Positions 18,326 to 27,104 of a stretch of 64,000 nucleotides of DNA are shown here, piece after piece. The notes beneath the pieces were generated by a model. It saw nothing but the letters and a program-made list of their open reading frames with translations. It made no database searches and had not been told where the DNA came from. The stretch is from Henriciella marina DSM 19595. Its GTDB lineage: Bacteria; Pseudomonadota; Alphaproteobacteria; Caulobacterales; Hyphomonadaceae. Each line of letters starts with the position of its first letter. Position 1 is the stretch's first letter. The DNA lies in contig NZ_AQXT01000002.1 of NCBI RefSeq assembly GCF_000376805.1, positions 1,860,001-1,924,000 of the forward strand. The letters are read 5' to 3'. The position numbers and the translations under genes are program-made.

Positions 18326-19309
18326 ATGAGCTTGCACACACCGCTTTGCGATTTTCTGGGCGTGAAATATCCGATCATGCTGGCAGGCATGGGCGGGGTT
18401 TCCTACGCTGAGCTTGCGGCCGCGATGTCGAATGCGGGCGGGTATGGCGTGCTTGGCATGGCCGGCACCACGCCCGATTTCATCGAGAGCCAGATGAAGC
18501 GCGTGCGCGAGCTGACCGACAAGCCGTTCGGCGTAGATCTGCTCGCCGCGTCCCCTGAAAGTCTCGAACAGTCCGTCGATGTCATCATCAATAATGGCGC
18601 CGACAGCTTCGTTGCCGGACTTGGCGTGCCCATGCCGATCATGGAGCGGCTGAAAAAGGCCGGCGTAAAGGTCATGGTGGTCGGCGGCGCGGTGAAACAC
18701 GCCATCAAGGCTGAACAGGCTGGCTGCGACGCCGTCATCCTGCAGGGCGGCGAAGGCGGCGGGCATACCGGCCTTGTCGGCACCATGCCGCTGGTGGCGC
18801 AGGCGGTTGAGGCCGTGAACATCCCCGTCATCGCCGCAGGCGGCATCTATGATGGGCGCGGGCTTGCCGCTTCGCTTGCCCTTGGCGCGGTCGGTGTGTG
18901 GATGGGCACGCGCTTCATCGCGTCTGAAGAAGCCCACGCGGCCAATCTCTACAAGCAGACCATCGTCAGCGCGGGTGATACCGACACCACCCGCACCCGC
19001 TGCTATTCCGGCAAACCCATGCGTTGCCGCACCAATGAGTATATCAATGACTGGGAAAGCCGCCCCGAAGACATCCAGCCCTTCCCGCAGCAGGCGATCC
19101 ACTCGCACCAGACCGGCGTCATTGGCGGCATTGGCGGCATCACTGATGAGGCCAAGCTCGACGCAGACACGTCCTGCTTTGCGATGGGCCAGTCGGCAGG
19201 CGGGGTAAAAGACGTTCGCCCCGTCAAGGACATTGTCGAGAGCATCATCAAGGAAGCAGATAAAAGCATCTCCCGGATCGCAGGCTACCGGTCAGAAGTG
19301 ACAGCTTGA
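18326..19309 (+). CDS. Nitronate monooxygenase family protein
   Basis: This is a 327-residue FMN-dependent TIM-barrel enzyme of the 2-nitropropane dioxygenase family. It opens with CDFLGVKYPIMLAGMGGVS and contains the FMN/catalytic QGGEGGGHTG (His near residue 152) and the phosphate-binding VIAAGGIYDGRG with GAVGVWMGTRF. It oxidises alkyl nitronates, although many members may act in fatty-acid or aromatic metabolism. GGGAG precedes the start. Neighbouring SDR genes are compatible with a catabolic role. Confidence 0.88.
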   Translation: MSLHTPLCDFLGVKYPIMLAGMGGVSYAELAAAMSNAGGYGVLGMAGTTPDFIESQMKRVRELTDKPFGVDLLAASPESLEQSVDVIINNGADSFVAGLGVPMPIMERLKKAGVKVMVVGGAVKHAIKAEQAGCDAVILQGGEGGGHTGLVGTMPLVAQAVEAVNIPVIAAGGIYDGRGLAASLALGAVGVWMGTRFIASEEAHAANLYKQTIVSAGDTDTTRTRCYSGKPMRCRTNEYINDWESRPEDIQPFPQQAIHSHQTGVIGGIGGITDEAKLDADTSCFAMGQSAGGVKDVRPVKDIVESIIKEADKSISRIAGYRSEVTA

Positions 19310-19310
19310 G

Positions 19311-19377
19311 TCAGATCTCTCCGGCGATTATTGGTACATGTTATAAATTTGATCGTACCGATCGCCGGAGGGTCTGA
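19311..19377. repeat. Long imperfect inverted repeat covering a ribosome site
   Basis: TCAGATCTCTCCGGCGAT plus GGTAC at 19311-19337 pairs with GTACC plus ATCGCCGGAGGGTCTGA at 19355-19377, with a bulge and a few mismatches and an AT-rich loop. It begins two bases after the nitronate monooxygenase stop. It could be its terminator, although no T run follows, or a translation-control hairpin, because the GGAGG in its 3' arm lies just ahead of the small reading frame at 19382. Confidence 0.5.
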
Positions 19378-19381
19378 CCCC

Positions 19382-19582
19382 GTGCAGAAACTGACATCCT
19401 ATCTGGCGGCGATGGCGATCAGGACGATGGGGCGTCTCGCCGACCACACGCCGATAAAAGCGAGCCCGCCCGCCGACGCCGCCGTCCGCCTCGGCCTGCC
19501 ATGGAATTTCGCCTGGAAGAGCGAGGCTCGAAAAGCCCGCCTGCTTGCCGCGCGCCGCACCGCGAGCGTCGTTGCTGAATAA
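19382..19582 (+). CDS. Possible small hypothetical protein
   Basis: A 66-residue frame with a GTG start nine bases after GGAGGG. Third positions are strongly GC-rich, like real genes here. The product is basic (WKSEARKARLLAARR near the C-terminus) with no membrane segment and no recognised family. It fills much of the 388-base gap between the nitronate monooxygenase and the next SDR; the remainder of that gap shows nothing I recognise. Confidence 0.35.
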   Translation: MQKLTSYLAAMAIRTMGRLADHTPIKASPPADAAVRLGLPWNFAWKSEARKARLLAARRTASVVAE

Positions 19583-19697
19583 GCAGCCGACCGGACGATA
19601 GCGGCAATACGCCCGCGCCGAAGCGACTTGCCAAGCTTTGCCTGAAGGTGTTGGAACGCAGTCAAACCTTTAGACAAAGCGACCTTAGGAGGAATTG

Positions 19698-20615
19698 ATG
19701 GGCGTTCTCGACGGAAAAGTGATTCTTGTCACTGGCGGTGGCAATGGCATCGGCAAGGAATGCGCGCTGCTGGCCGCAAGAGAAGGCGCAAAGATCGTGG
19801 TCAACGATCTCGGCGGCACGCTGTCAGGCGACGATTCGGGCGACGCAGGCCCGGCAGAGAAAGTGGCGCAGGAAATCCGCGCAGCGGGCGGCGAAGCGGT
19901 CTCGAACTCCGACAGCGTCACCGACTACAAAGCCGTCGAAGGCATGATCGAGCAGGCCAAGGATGAGTTTGGCGGCCTGCACGGCATCATGAACCCGGCC
20001 GGCATCCTGCGCGACGGCATGTTCCACAAGATGTCGGAAGAAGACTGGAAAGCCGTCATCGACGTCCATCTCAATGGCTCGTTCAACGTGACCCGTGCGT
20101 CGGTCAATCATTTCCGCGATCAGGAAGAAGGCTCCTACGTCCTCTTCACCTCGACCACGGGCCTTATCGGCAATATCGGTCAGGCCAACTATGGCGCCGC
20201 CAAGCTTGGTATCGCCAGCCTCTCGCGCATCATCGCCATGGAAGGCGAGCGCAAGAATGTCCGCTCCAACGTCATCGCGCCCTTCGCCTGGACGCGCATG
20301 ATCGCCTCTATCCCGGTCAAGGATGAGGCTGGTAAGGAACGTGTCGAGCGGATGAAGAACGGCATGCGCGCCGATCAGGTCGCCCAGCTCGCCGTCGCGC
20401 TCTGCGCCGACAAGTCCAAGGACGTCTCCGGCCAGATCTTCTCGGTCCGCGGCAATGAGGTCGTCCTGTTCGACCAGCCTCGTCCGGTAAAATCCGTCGC
20501 CCGCCTTGAAGGCTGGACGCCGGAAACGCTGCTCGACCAGGGCCTGCCATCGATGAAGGGCAGCTTCATGGATCTCGGCGCGACGACCACCGTCTTCCCT
20601 TATGAGCCTATCTAA
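19698..20615 (+). CDS. SDR-family dehydrogenase, MFE-2 (3-hydroxyacyl-CoA) like
   Basis: The ATG after AGGAGGAATTG gives 305 residues; a TTG one codon earlier is possible. Motifs are TGGGNGIGKE (about 11-20), NDLGG, NPAG and NYGAAKLG (catalytic Tyr near 162), with Ser in FTSTTG. The NDLGGTLSGDD insert and the C-terminal extension resemble the dehydrogenase domain of peroxisomal multifunctional enzyme type 2. A 3-hydroxyacyl-CoA-type substrate is therefore suggested, but this is inference. A 12-base perfect stem follows the gene. Confidence 0.82.
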   Translation: MGVLDGKVILVTGGGNGIGKECALLAAREGAKIVVNDLGGTLSGDDSGDAGPAEKVAQEIRAAGGEAVSNSDSVTDYKAVEGMIEQAKDEFGGLHGIMNPAGILRDGMFHKMSEEDWKAVIDVHLNGSFNVTRASVNHFRDQEEGSYVLFTSTTGLIGNIGQANYGAAKLGIASLSRIIAMEGERKNVRSNVIAPFAWTRMIASIPVKDEAGKERVERMKNGMRADQVAQLAVALCADKSKDVSGQIFSVRGNEVVLFDQPRPVKSVARLEGWTPETLLDQGLPSMKGSFMDLGATTTVFPYEPI

Positions 20616-20623
20616 AAGACACT

Positions 20624-20657
20624 ATGCGAGGCGCGGTCATTGATACGCGCCTCGCAT
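20624..20657 (+). terminator. Perfect 12-base hairpin after the SDR gene
   Basis: ATGCGAGGCGCG and CGCGCCTCGCAT pair completely over a 10-base loop, 9 bases after the stop. No T run follows, so this is either a terminator of low intrinsic type or an mRNA-stabilising stem. Confidence 0.5.
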
Positions 20658-20744
20658 AAGTCATCTGCAAGACATCCCATTGGCGCGGCGGCCACGCCGC
20701 GCCATTTCTGTTTCCGGAACACGAAAAACCCCGGAGACAGACCC

Positions 20745-21443
20745 ATGATTGATATCAGACGTTTCGACGGGCTCGGCACATTCAGAAATGAGTGGCTCGA
20801 CGCCCATTATCATTTCTCATTCTCTCAGTATTACGACCCGTCCCGCATGGGGCATGGCAAGCTGCGCGTCTGGAATGACGACAAGGTCAGGCCACAGACC
20901 GGCTTTCCGCCACACGGCCACCGGGACATGGAAATCATCACCTATGTCCGCTCTGGCGCGATCACCCACCAGGACTCCATGGGTAATAAAGGCCGCACCG
21001 AAGCAGGCGACGTCCAGGTGATGAGCGCCGGCCGCGGCGTCCAGCATTCGGAATGGAATGCCGAAGATGAGGAAACCACCCTCTTCCAGATCTGGATCGA
21101 ACCTGCAGAAGCCGGCGGTGCCCCAGGCTGGGGGGCGCAGAAGTTTCCCAAGGCGGACCGCTCGGGAAGCTGGGCGACGCTCGCCAGCGGCGACGCGAGC
21201 GACAAGGCCCTGCCGATCCGTCAGGACGCCAAGGTTCTGGGCGCAACCGTGAAAGACGGCGAAACACTCGAATACTGCGTAAGCGCGGGCCGCCATGCGT
21301 ATCTCGTCCTCGCCGATGGGTCGGTTCGTCTCAATGACGGCGAAACCCTGAATGCCCGTGACGGGGTCGCGATAACAGGCCCTGAAAAGCTGACGATCAA
21401 AGGTGTGGCGAACGCTGAAATTGTCCTCGTTGATACGATCTGA
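20745..21443 (+). CDS. Pirin family protein
   Basis: The start giving MIDIRRFDGLGTF (232 residues) has GGAGA upstream; a longer frame runs into the preceding hairpin. The bicupin pirin fold shows the metal ligands of PPHGHRDMEIITYV (His residues near 56-60) and VQHSEWN with Glu. Members of the YhhW type have quercetinase activity in vitro, but their physiological role is open. A 16-base perfect stem follows the stop. Confidence 0.88.
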   Translation: MIDIRRFDGLGTFRNEWLDAHYHFSFSQYYDPSRMGHGKLRVWNDDKVRPQTGFPPHGHRDMEIITYVRSGAITHQDSMGNKGRTEAGDVQVMSAGRGVQHSEWNAEDEETTLFQIWIEPAEAGGAPGWGAQKFPKADRSGSWATLASGDASDKALPIRQDAKVLGATVKDGETLEYCVSAGRHAYLVLADGSVRLNDGETLNARDGVAITGPEKLTIKGVANAEIVLVDTI

Positions 21444-21448
21444 CGTGA

Positions 21449-21490
21449 CGAACGACGCTGTCTGGTGGCCTCGACAGACAGCGTCGTTCG
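21449..21490. terminator. Perfect 16-base hairpin after the pirin gene
   Basis: CGAACGACGCTGTCTG and CAGACAGCGTCGTTCG pair at all 16 positions around a 10-base loop. It starts 6 bases after the pirin stop. There is no T run, so factor-dependent termination or 3'-end protection is as likely as intrinsic termination. Confidence 0.5.
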
Positions 21491-21556
21491 CAACCAGCTC
21501 TGCGCAACTAACGTTTCTATGTTATATTCGCATCTGCCTTTAAAGGAGGTCAGTTC

Positions 21557-22030
21557 ATGAAAACCGCCCTTATTGCTCTTGCCGCGCTCACCCTCGCACC
21601 TGTCGCAGCGGCGGCCGAAATCGTCATCGACTACTCCCCGGACTTTCAGGAAAAGCTGGAAGACGATTACGGCGTCAAGGAAGGCGACAAGCTGCAAAGC
21701 GACATTCGCAGCGACCTTGAGCGCGAGCTTGGCAAAGCCAATGTGGACCCTGCCCGCGTCAGTGTCACGATCATCGATGCCAAGCCAAATCGCCCAACCA
21801 TGGAGCAGCTCAGCCAGCAACCCGGCCTCGACATGCTGCGGTCAAGATCCATCGGCGGTATGGAGCTGAGCGGCGTTGCCTATGACGCCTCCGGCACCGC
21901 TATCGCAGAGGTCGAATACGAATGGTTCGAAAGTGATATCACGCAGGTCGTCGCAGCAGGCGTCTGGAGTGATGCAAACCGGGCATCGCGCCGGTTCGCC
22001 CAGCGTTTTGCTGAAGAGCTGACAGACTAG
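21557..22030 (+). CDS. Hypothetical exported protein
   Basis: The 157-residue precursor has a clear signal peptide (1-20, cleaved near AAA|EIV) and AAAGGAGG at the ideal distance. The mature domain alternates strands and helices (IVIDYSPDFQEKL, VSVTIIDAKPNRP, VAYDASGTAIAEVEYEW) and ends in a helix (RASRRFAQRFAEEL). I cannot name the family; it may be periplasmic. It is a single-gene unit bounded by strong hairpins. Confidence 0.6.
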   Translation: MKTALIALAALTLAPVAAAAEIVIDYSPDFQEKLEDDYGVKEGDKLQSDIRSDLERELGKANVDPARVSVTIIDAKPNRPTMEQLSQQPGLDMLRSRSIGGMELSGVAYDASGTAIAEVEYEWFESDITQVVAAGVWSDANRASRRFAQRFAEELTD

Positions 22031-22053
22031 AGCGCTCAACGAAATCCAATTAT

Positions 22054-22090
22054 GAAAAGCGGCTGGGAAGATCTCCCGGCCGCTTTTTTA
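22054..22090. terminator. Bidirectional intrinsic terminator
   Basis: AAAAGCGGC-T-GGGA pairs with TCCC-G-GCCGCTTTT, with A's on one side and TTTTTT on the other, between the convergent hypothetical gene and queD. It can stop transcription in both directions. Confidence 0.8.
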
Positions 22091-22513
22091 TTGGGTGATT
22101 TCCAGCGTGCAGCTCTCATTGAGGCTCGGACGCGACAGCGTGATCCGGCTGAGCCCCGGCAGCTGCACCTTCATCTCGCGCGCGGCCCAGAGGCAGATGC
22201 GCTCCAGCGTCGGCACGGACAGCCCGTCGATCTCGTTCAGCAGCGAATGATCGAGCTTTTCGGCGGTCGCTTTGAGAGCCTCGGTCAGCTTGCTGAAATC
22301 CTCGACCCATTCCTCGCCCGGCTTCACCTTGCCACGCACGGCTGCTTCCAGCCTGAAGGAATGACCATGCAGATTGCGGTAAGGGTGGCCTTCGGGCTTA
22401 CCGCCCATGAAATGCGCAGCCTCAAAGGTTACCGCCTTTGAGATCTCGAACACTTCGCCTGACGGGCTCAGGGCAGCCCGATCAGTTTGTGGGTTTGTAA
22501 GCTCAGTCGCCAT
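22088..22513 (-). CDS. queD: 6-carboxytetrahydropterin synthase QueD
   Basis: The 141-residue enzyme of the 6-pyruvoyl-tetrahydropterin synthase family has zinc ligands in FEAAHFMGG and LHGHSF and the Asp-His pair in LDHSLLNEIDGLSVPTLE, with Glu near the end. It makes 6-carboxytetrahydropterin from dihydroneopterin triphosphate in queuosine synthesis. The Cys that normally sits four residues before LHGH is Tyr here (HPYRNLHGH), a notable substitution. It overlaps queE by 46 bases at its start, in the operon queC-queE-queD. Confidence 0.85.
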   Translation of the reverse strand: MATELTNPQTDRAALSPSGEVFEISKAVTFEAAHFMGGKPEGHPYRNLHGHSFRLEAAVRGKVKPGEEWVEDFSKLTEALKATAEKLDHSLLNEIDGLSVPTLERICLWAAREMKVQLPGLSRITLSRPSLNESCTLEITQ

Positions 22514-23139
22514 TCCGGATGCTTCATGCAGTAGGCCGCCGCAGCGGCAATATTATCGGCCTGCCTGTTATCATCTTTGGGCTGAAGGAAGAAGTGCTCG
22601 AACTGCAGCGCAGCAAAACGCTCCGGCTGGGCTTCCGGCTCGATCTGCGGATATACGAGTTTGAGTTCATTTCCGCGCGTCTGGACAATCGCTGCATTCG
22701 CTTTGGGCGAGACGCAGATCCAGTCGAGACCGTCTGGCGCCGCCAGCGTCCCGTTGGTCTCCACACCGACCTCAAATCCGCGCGCGTGCAGCGCGTCGAT
22801 CGCAGGGGCGTCCAGCTGCAGAAGCGGTTCGCCGCCCGTACAGACGACATAACCTTTCGGCCCGCTATCACCGGTCTTCTCGCGCCAGACCGCCTCGATG
22901 TGGTCGGCGAGCGCCTCCGCGCCGCGAAACTTGCCGCCATTCTCGCCGTCAGTTCCAACGAAATCGGTGTCGCAGAACTGGCAGACGGCCTTGGCGCGGT
23001 CGCGTTCAAGACCGCTCCAGAGATTGCAGCCGGCAAAGCGCAGGAACACAGCCGCACGGCCGGTCTGCGCGCCCTCGCCCTGCAAGGTCACATAGGCTTC
23101 TTTCACCGAATAGGTTTTCACCCCTGGCGCTCCTGCCAT
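22468..23139 (-). CDS. queE: 7-carboxy-7-deazaguanine synthase QueE
   Basis: Starting at [20 protein letters not shown] the protein has 223 residues and overlaps queC by 22 bases. It is a radical-SAM enzyme that rearranges 6-carboxytetrahydropterin to CDG. The cluster-binding cysteines have spacing C-x14-C-x2-C (CNLWSG...VCQFC) instead of C-x3-C-x2-C, a variant known from Burkholderia QueE. TGGEPLLQ binds SAM. Order and overlaps indicate one transcript with queC and queD. Confidence 0.92.
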   Translation of the reverse strand: MAGAPGVKTYSVKEAYVTLQGEGAQTGRAAVFLRFAGCNLWSGLERDRAKAVCQFCDTDFVGTDGENGGKFRGAEALADHIEAVWREKTGDSGPKGYVVCTGGEPLLQLDAPAIDALHARGFEVGVETNGTLAAPDGLDWICVSPKANAAIVQTRGNELKLVYPQIEPEAQPERFAALQFEHFFLQPKDDNRQADNIAAAAAYCMKHPEWRLSLQTHKLIGLP

Positions 23140-23825
23140 TTTCGATAGCCGTTCGCCCGCAGCGTGCAGGCGGGACACTTGCCGCAGCCATAGCCCCACT
23201 CATGCCGGGTGCGATTGTCGCCGATATAGCAGCTATGGGTCTTCTCGATGATGAGATCGGTCAGTGCCTTGCCGCCAATGTCCCAGGCGAGCTGCCAGGT
23301 CTCTGCCTTGTCGAGCCACATCAGCGGCGTCTTCAGGGTGAACTGGCGATCCATACCCAGCGACAGGGCCTTCTGCTGCGCGTCGATCGTATCGCGGCGG
23401 CAGTCGGGATATCCCGAATAGTCCGTCTCACACATGCCGCCGATGATGACGTCGATGTCGCGCCGCCAGGCCAGAGCCGCGGCCAGCGTCAGGAAGACGA
23501 GATTGCGCCCCGGCACGAAGGTCGACGGCAGGCCCGCCTCATCCTCTGTAATCTCGGTCTCGCGCGTCAGCGACGTTTCACTGATCTGTCCGAGCACGCC
23601 AAGATCGATGAGATGGTCGTCGGCCAGACGCTCAGCCCATTGCGGAAAGTCCTGGCGGATCGCGCTCAGCACATGCTCGCGCGCGTCCAGTTCCACCCTG
23701 TGTCGCTGGCCATAGTCGAAACCGATCGTTTCGACATGGCGATAGCTCTTCAGCGCAGAGGCCAGGCAAGTTGTGGAGTCCTGTCCACCGGAGAATAGGA
23801 CAAGCGCAGAGGTGGGTCGCGTCAT
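23118..23825 (-). CDS. queC: 7-cyano-7-deazaguanine synthase QueC
   Basis: From [17 protein letters not shown] the enzyme has 235 residues; a start 12 codons earlier is possible. The ATP-binding PP-loop SGGQDSTT, the [13 protein letters not shown] block and the C-terminal zinc site with Cys at THSCYI and GCGKCPAC are all present. It converts CDG to preQ0 using ATP and ammonia. It is the first gene of the que operon. Confidence 0.94.
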   Translation of the reverse strand: MTRPTSALVLFSGGQDSTTCLASALKSYRHVETIGFDYGQRHRVELDAREHVLSAIRQDFPQWAERLADDHLIDLGVLGQISETSLTRETEITEDEAGLPSTFVPGRNLVFLTLAAALAWRRDIDVIIGGMCETDYSGYPDCRRDTIDAQQKALSLGMDRQFTLKTPLMWLDKAETWQLAWDIGGKALTDLIIEKTHSCYIGDNRTRHEWGYGCGKCPACTLRANGYRKWQERQG

Positions 23826-23942
23826 AGCCCGCGCAATAGCAGAGCCACGGGGCGGCTCCAAGCTAATCCTTCCTTAGCGTCAGCTCTTAGTTACCGAAAA
23901 AACACGGCAAATAGGCAAGTTCCCGCAAGCCGAGTATGTGGT

Positions 23943-23955
23943 TGACAATTTGTCA
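23943..23955. promoter_or_regulatory. Palindrome TGACAA-T-TTGTCA upstream of the TonB receptor gene
   Basis: A perfect 6-base inverted repeat around one base lies in the gap between divergent queC and the TonB-dependent receptor gene, 114 bases before the latter. It includes a TTGACA match. It may be an operator, but no regulator can be assigned. Confidence 0.3.
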
Positions 23956-24068
23956 CATCTGCCGATCAACTGATTGCCGGGGCACAGCCAGAAAAAGGCT
24001 GGCCCATGAGGAAACGCAACAATTGGGACGGCTCATAAAAAAGAGCTGCCCTCCTGGGAGGAGCTGAG

Positions 24069-26975
24069 ATGACTAAGAAAACACCCGAAAAATATCTAAT
24101 GCTTGCGGGCGCTTCGGCGATCGCTTTGAGCCTTTTTGCGCCGGTCGCGACCGCGCAGGATGATGGCGGCGGCGATGTAGAAGTCCGCCGGACGCTTGGT
24201 ACCGTTCTCGTGACGACGCAGAAGACCGAGGAATCCATTCAGGACGTTCCGATCGCTGTGTCGGCCTTCGATGAAGAAGCGCTGGAAAAGCTCCAGCTGA
24301 CAGGTGGTCCTGACCTCGTCCGCTCCATTCCGAACGTGTCCTTCACCAAGGGCAATTTCGGCGGCTCCTATAACTTCAAGATCCGCGGCATCGGTGTCGA
24401 CCTTGTGGCCCAGTCCGGTGACGCCGGCGTCGGTGTCCACCAGAACGATGTACCGCTGACCGCGAACCGCCTGTTCGAAGCGGAATTCTTTGACGTGGAA
24501 CGCGTTGAAACGCTGCGCGGCCCGCAAGGCACGCTGTACGGCCGGAACGCCACTGGCGGCGTGATCAACGTGATTACTGCCAAGCCAGTGTTTGAGGAAT
24601 TCCAGGCCGACCTCAACCTGACCTATGGCAACTACAATACGTTCAAGGCCAAAGGCATGCTGAACGTGCCACTGGGTGATCGCGCCGCCCTTCGCGTTGC
24701 CGGCTCGCTGCTTCAGCGTGACGGCTATGTGGACAATATTGTTACCGGCAACGACATTGACGACCGGGACCTCTATGGCATCCGCGCGACGCTGGCGGTT
24801 GAGCCGACAGACCGGCTTCGCGGCTGGATCTCGTACGACTATTTCGAAGAAGACGATTCGCGTCTGCGCTCGGGCAAACAGCTCTGCGACAAGGATCCAT
24901 TCATGACGAGCTTCGGGGGCGTCCCGATCGGCGGCGCCGATCAGATCTATACCAGCCTTGGCTGTCAGGAAGCCCCGCTCAGCCAGTCGACGGATCGTGT
25001 GAACTCTGCCGGTACGCTTGGCGGCGGCCTGGGTATCGCTGCCGGCCTTCTGAATGGCGACGCGTTCACCACGCCGCTCATCCAGGATCTGCGCACGATC
25101 GAGTCGGCCTTCGATCCAGCCTATAAAGCGGACCAGGAACTCTTTACCTGGAAAGCTGAGTTCGACCTCACTGACTCGCTGCTGCTGACCTATCTCGGTA
25201 GCTATAATGAAACCTCGGCCGTGTCCGTTGAGGACTATAACAAGATCGCGCCGAACGTAGCGTTCAACGATCTCTCAGCTGTGCCTCCTGGCATCAGCCC
25301 GGCCGCTGACCTCTACAACGCCCTCTTCCCTGGCGGCGTCGTGAGCGATCCTCAGCTCGGCGCATCGAACATCTTCAGAACGTTCGATATTTCGGGCGGC
25401 GGTAGCGAACAGACGACACACGAACTTCGTCTCCAGTCGGATTACGATGGCCGGTTCAACTTCAATCTCGGCGCCATCTCCGTCGATTTCGAAGCCATCG
25501 ACCCTGCTGACCCGACGGCTGGCTATGTCGTTCTGTCCAACACGCTGACAGCCCTCACCCAGTTCAACAATGCAACTGGCGGCGGCGTCTTCGGCGGGCC
25601 TGTTCCGATCGACACGGCTGGCCCATCGGTGGGACCGGTTAGCAATTTCGGCGGGTTCGGCGGCAACTATTTCCGCTCGCTGTCGCCTTACACTCTCGAA
25701 TCCTTCGCCATCTTCGGCGAGGGCTATTTCGACATCACCCAGGACCTCCAGCTGACCGTCGGCCTGCGCTACACTGATGACAAGAAGGAGCAGGCAAATA
25801 TTCCGACCGCTCTCTTCGTGCCAAACCCAGCCGCGCAGGCAGATCTGTCGCCGCAGCCAATCCCGGGCAACGCGCCTGATGATGCTGGCGATGGCACCTA
25901 CAATGTCGCCTTCGAGGAAACCACGGGACGGATCGGTCTCGACTGGCAGCCAGCCCTGGACTTCACCGAGGATACGCTGCTCTACGCCTTCTACTCACGA
26001 GGCTACAAAGGCGGCGGCATCAACCCGCCACAACCGGCAGGGGCCAACAACTTCCCGCAGACCTTCGATCCGGAGTTCATCAACTCCTACGAACTCGGCA
26101 CGAAGAACACGCTGGCTGGGGGAGCACTTCAGCTCAACGCAACTGGCTTCTACTATGACTATGAAGGCTACCAGATCACGCAAATCGTGAACCGGTCTTC
26201 GGCTAACTTCAACATCGATGCCCAGATCAAGGGCTTCGAGCTTGAGACAGTCTGGAACCCGGCTTCCACCTTCGTGATCAACGCCAATCTCGGCCTCCTC
26301 GATACCGAGATTAAAGACACATTTGCCATTGATGTGCTTGATCGTACCAATAGCCGGGCTGACCTCGTGACACTGAAGAATGCGTCGAGCTATTCGAACT
26401 GTGTTGTGTCGGCTCAGGGCTACGCCACGGTTCTCGGTGCAATCCAGGGCGGCATCCTCGCACCTGGTTCCACTGCGGGCCTCTGCGTCGGGGCCTTTGC
26501 CGGACAGGAAGCAGCCTTCGGGGTGCCCACAGTTTCCTACACCGACTCCAATGGCCAGACCCGGACCATTGGCGGCCTGACCCCGTTCGACGGCGAAGCG
26601 AAGGATCTGGAGGGCAACGCCATCCCGGGCGCGCCTGAGACGACCTTCAGCTTCGGTGCAGAATACACCTTCGAAGGTCTCTTCAACGGTGCATGGGCCG
26701 CCCGTATCCGGGGCGACTACTACTATCAGGGTGACAGCTTCAGCCGCGTCTGGAACACCGGAAGCGACGAGCTCGACAGCTGGAACAACCTCAACCTCGC
26801 TCTCCAGTTCTACAATGACGAGAACGGTCTCGAGTTTGAAATCTTCGGCAAGAACGTCACCGATGAGGAAGTTGTCACCGGCCGTTACCTGACCGATGAC
26901 TCCTCGGGTCTGTTCTCCAACATCTTCCTGACCGAACCACGCCTCTACGGTGTGCGGGTCCGCAAGAGCTGGTAG
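24069..26975 (+). CDS. TonB-dependent outer-membrane receptor
   Basis: The 968-residue receptor has a signal peptide (about 1-29) and a plug domain opening with TVLVTTQKTEESIQDVPIAVSAF, in which the TonB box lies. The GPQGTLYGRNATGGVINV motif at about 155-172 is standard for the FecA/CirA-like family. The remaining 22-stranded barrel ends in LYGVRVRKSW with the terminal aromatic residue. Large extracellular loops with Cys pairs (QLCDKD...LGCQEA and YSNCVV...GLCVGA) are visible. No siderophore gene is near, so the substrate may be an organic molecule such as a plant polymer fragment. GGAGGAG precedes the start, in a potential stem with upstream CCTCC. Confidence 0.93.
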   Translation: MTKKTPEKYLMLAGASAIALSLFAPVATAQDDGGGDVEVRRTLGTVLVTTQKTEESIQDVPIAVSAFDEEALEKLQLTGGPDLVRSIPNVSFTKGNFGGSYNFKIRGIGVDLVAQSGDAGVGVHQNDVPLTANRLFEAEFFDVERVETLRGPQGTLYGRNATGGVINVITAKPVFEEFQADLNLTYGNYNTFKAKGMLNVPLGDRAALRVAGSLLQRDGYVDNIVTGNDIDDRDLYGIRATLAVEPTDRLRGWISYDYFEEDDSRLRSGKQLCDKDPFMTSFGGVPIGGADQIYTSLGCQEAPLSQSTDRVNSAGTLGGGLGIAAGLLNGDAFTTPLIQDLRTIESAFDPAYKADQELFTWKAEFDLTDSLLLTYLGSYNETSAVSVEDYNKIAPNVAFNDLSAVPPGISPAADLYNALFPGGVVSDPQLGASNIFRTFDISGGGSEQTTHELRLQSDYDGRFNFNLGAISVDFEAIDPADPTAGYVVLSNTLTALTQFNNATGGGVFGGPVPIDTAGPSVGPVSNFGGFGGNYFRSLSPYTLESFAIFGEGYFDITQDLQLTVGLRYTDDKKEQANIPTALFVPNPAAQADLSPQPIPGNAPDDAGDGTYNVAFEETTGRIGLDWQPALDFTEDTLLYAFYSRGYKGGGINPPQPAGANNFPQTFDPEFINSYELGTKNTLAGGALQLNATGFYYDYEGYQITQIVNRSSANFNIDAQIKGFELETVWNPASTFVINANLGLLDTEIKDTFAIDVLDRTNSRADLVTLKNASSYSNCVVSAQGYATVLGAIQGGILAPGSTAGLCVGAFAGQEAAFGVPTVSYTDSNGQTRTIGGLTPFDGEAKDLEGNAIPGAPETTFSFGAEYTFEGLFNGAWAARIRGDYYYQGDSFSRVWNTGSDELDSWNNLNLALQFYNDENGLEFEIFGKNVTDEEVVTGRYLTDDSSGLFSNIFLTEPRLYGVRVRKSW

Positions 26976-27001
26976 AGCCTGACGTAACATCTGACTGAAT
27001 G

Positions 27002-27038
27002 AGGGGCGGTCCTGGACAAGGGCCGCCCCTTTTCTTTT
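27002..27038 (+). terminator. Terminator of the TonB receptor gene
   Basis: AGGGGCGG and CCGCCCCT form an 8-base stem, extended by CC/GG, followed by TTTTCTTTT. Confidence 0.85.
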
Positions 27039-27104
27039 GTCCCGCCTGTTTGCGTTACCCCGCCGAGCACCTAGATTGAGCGCGACAGTCTTGAGGAAAA
27101 TGCC

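Noticed and set aside
23826-24068. preQ1 riboswitch ahead of the que operon
   Set aside because: No preQ1-I or preQ1-II core was recognised in the short leader, and the operon makes preQ0 in a proteobacterial setting where such switches are unusual.
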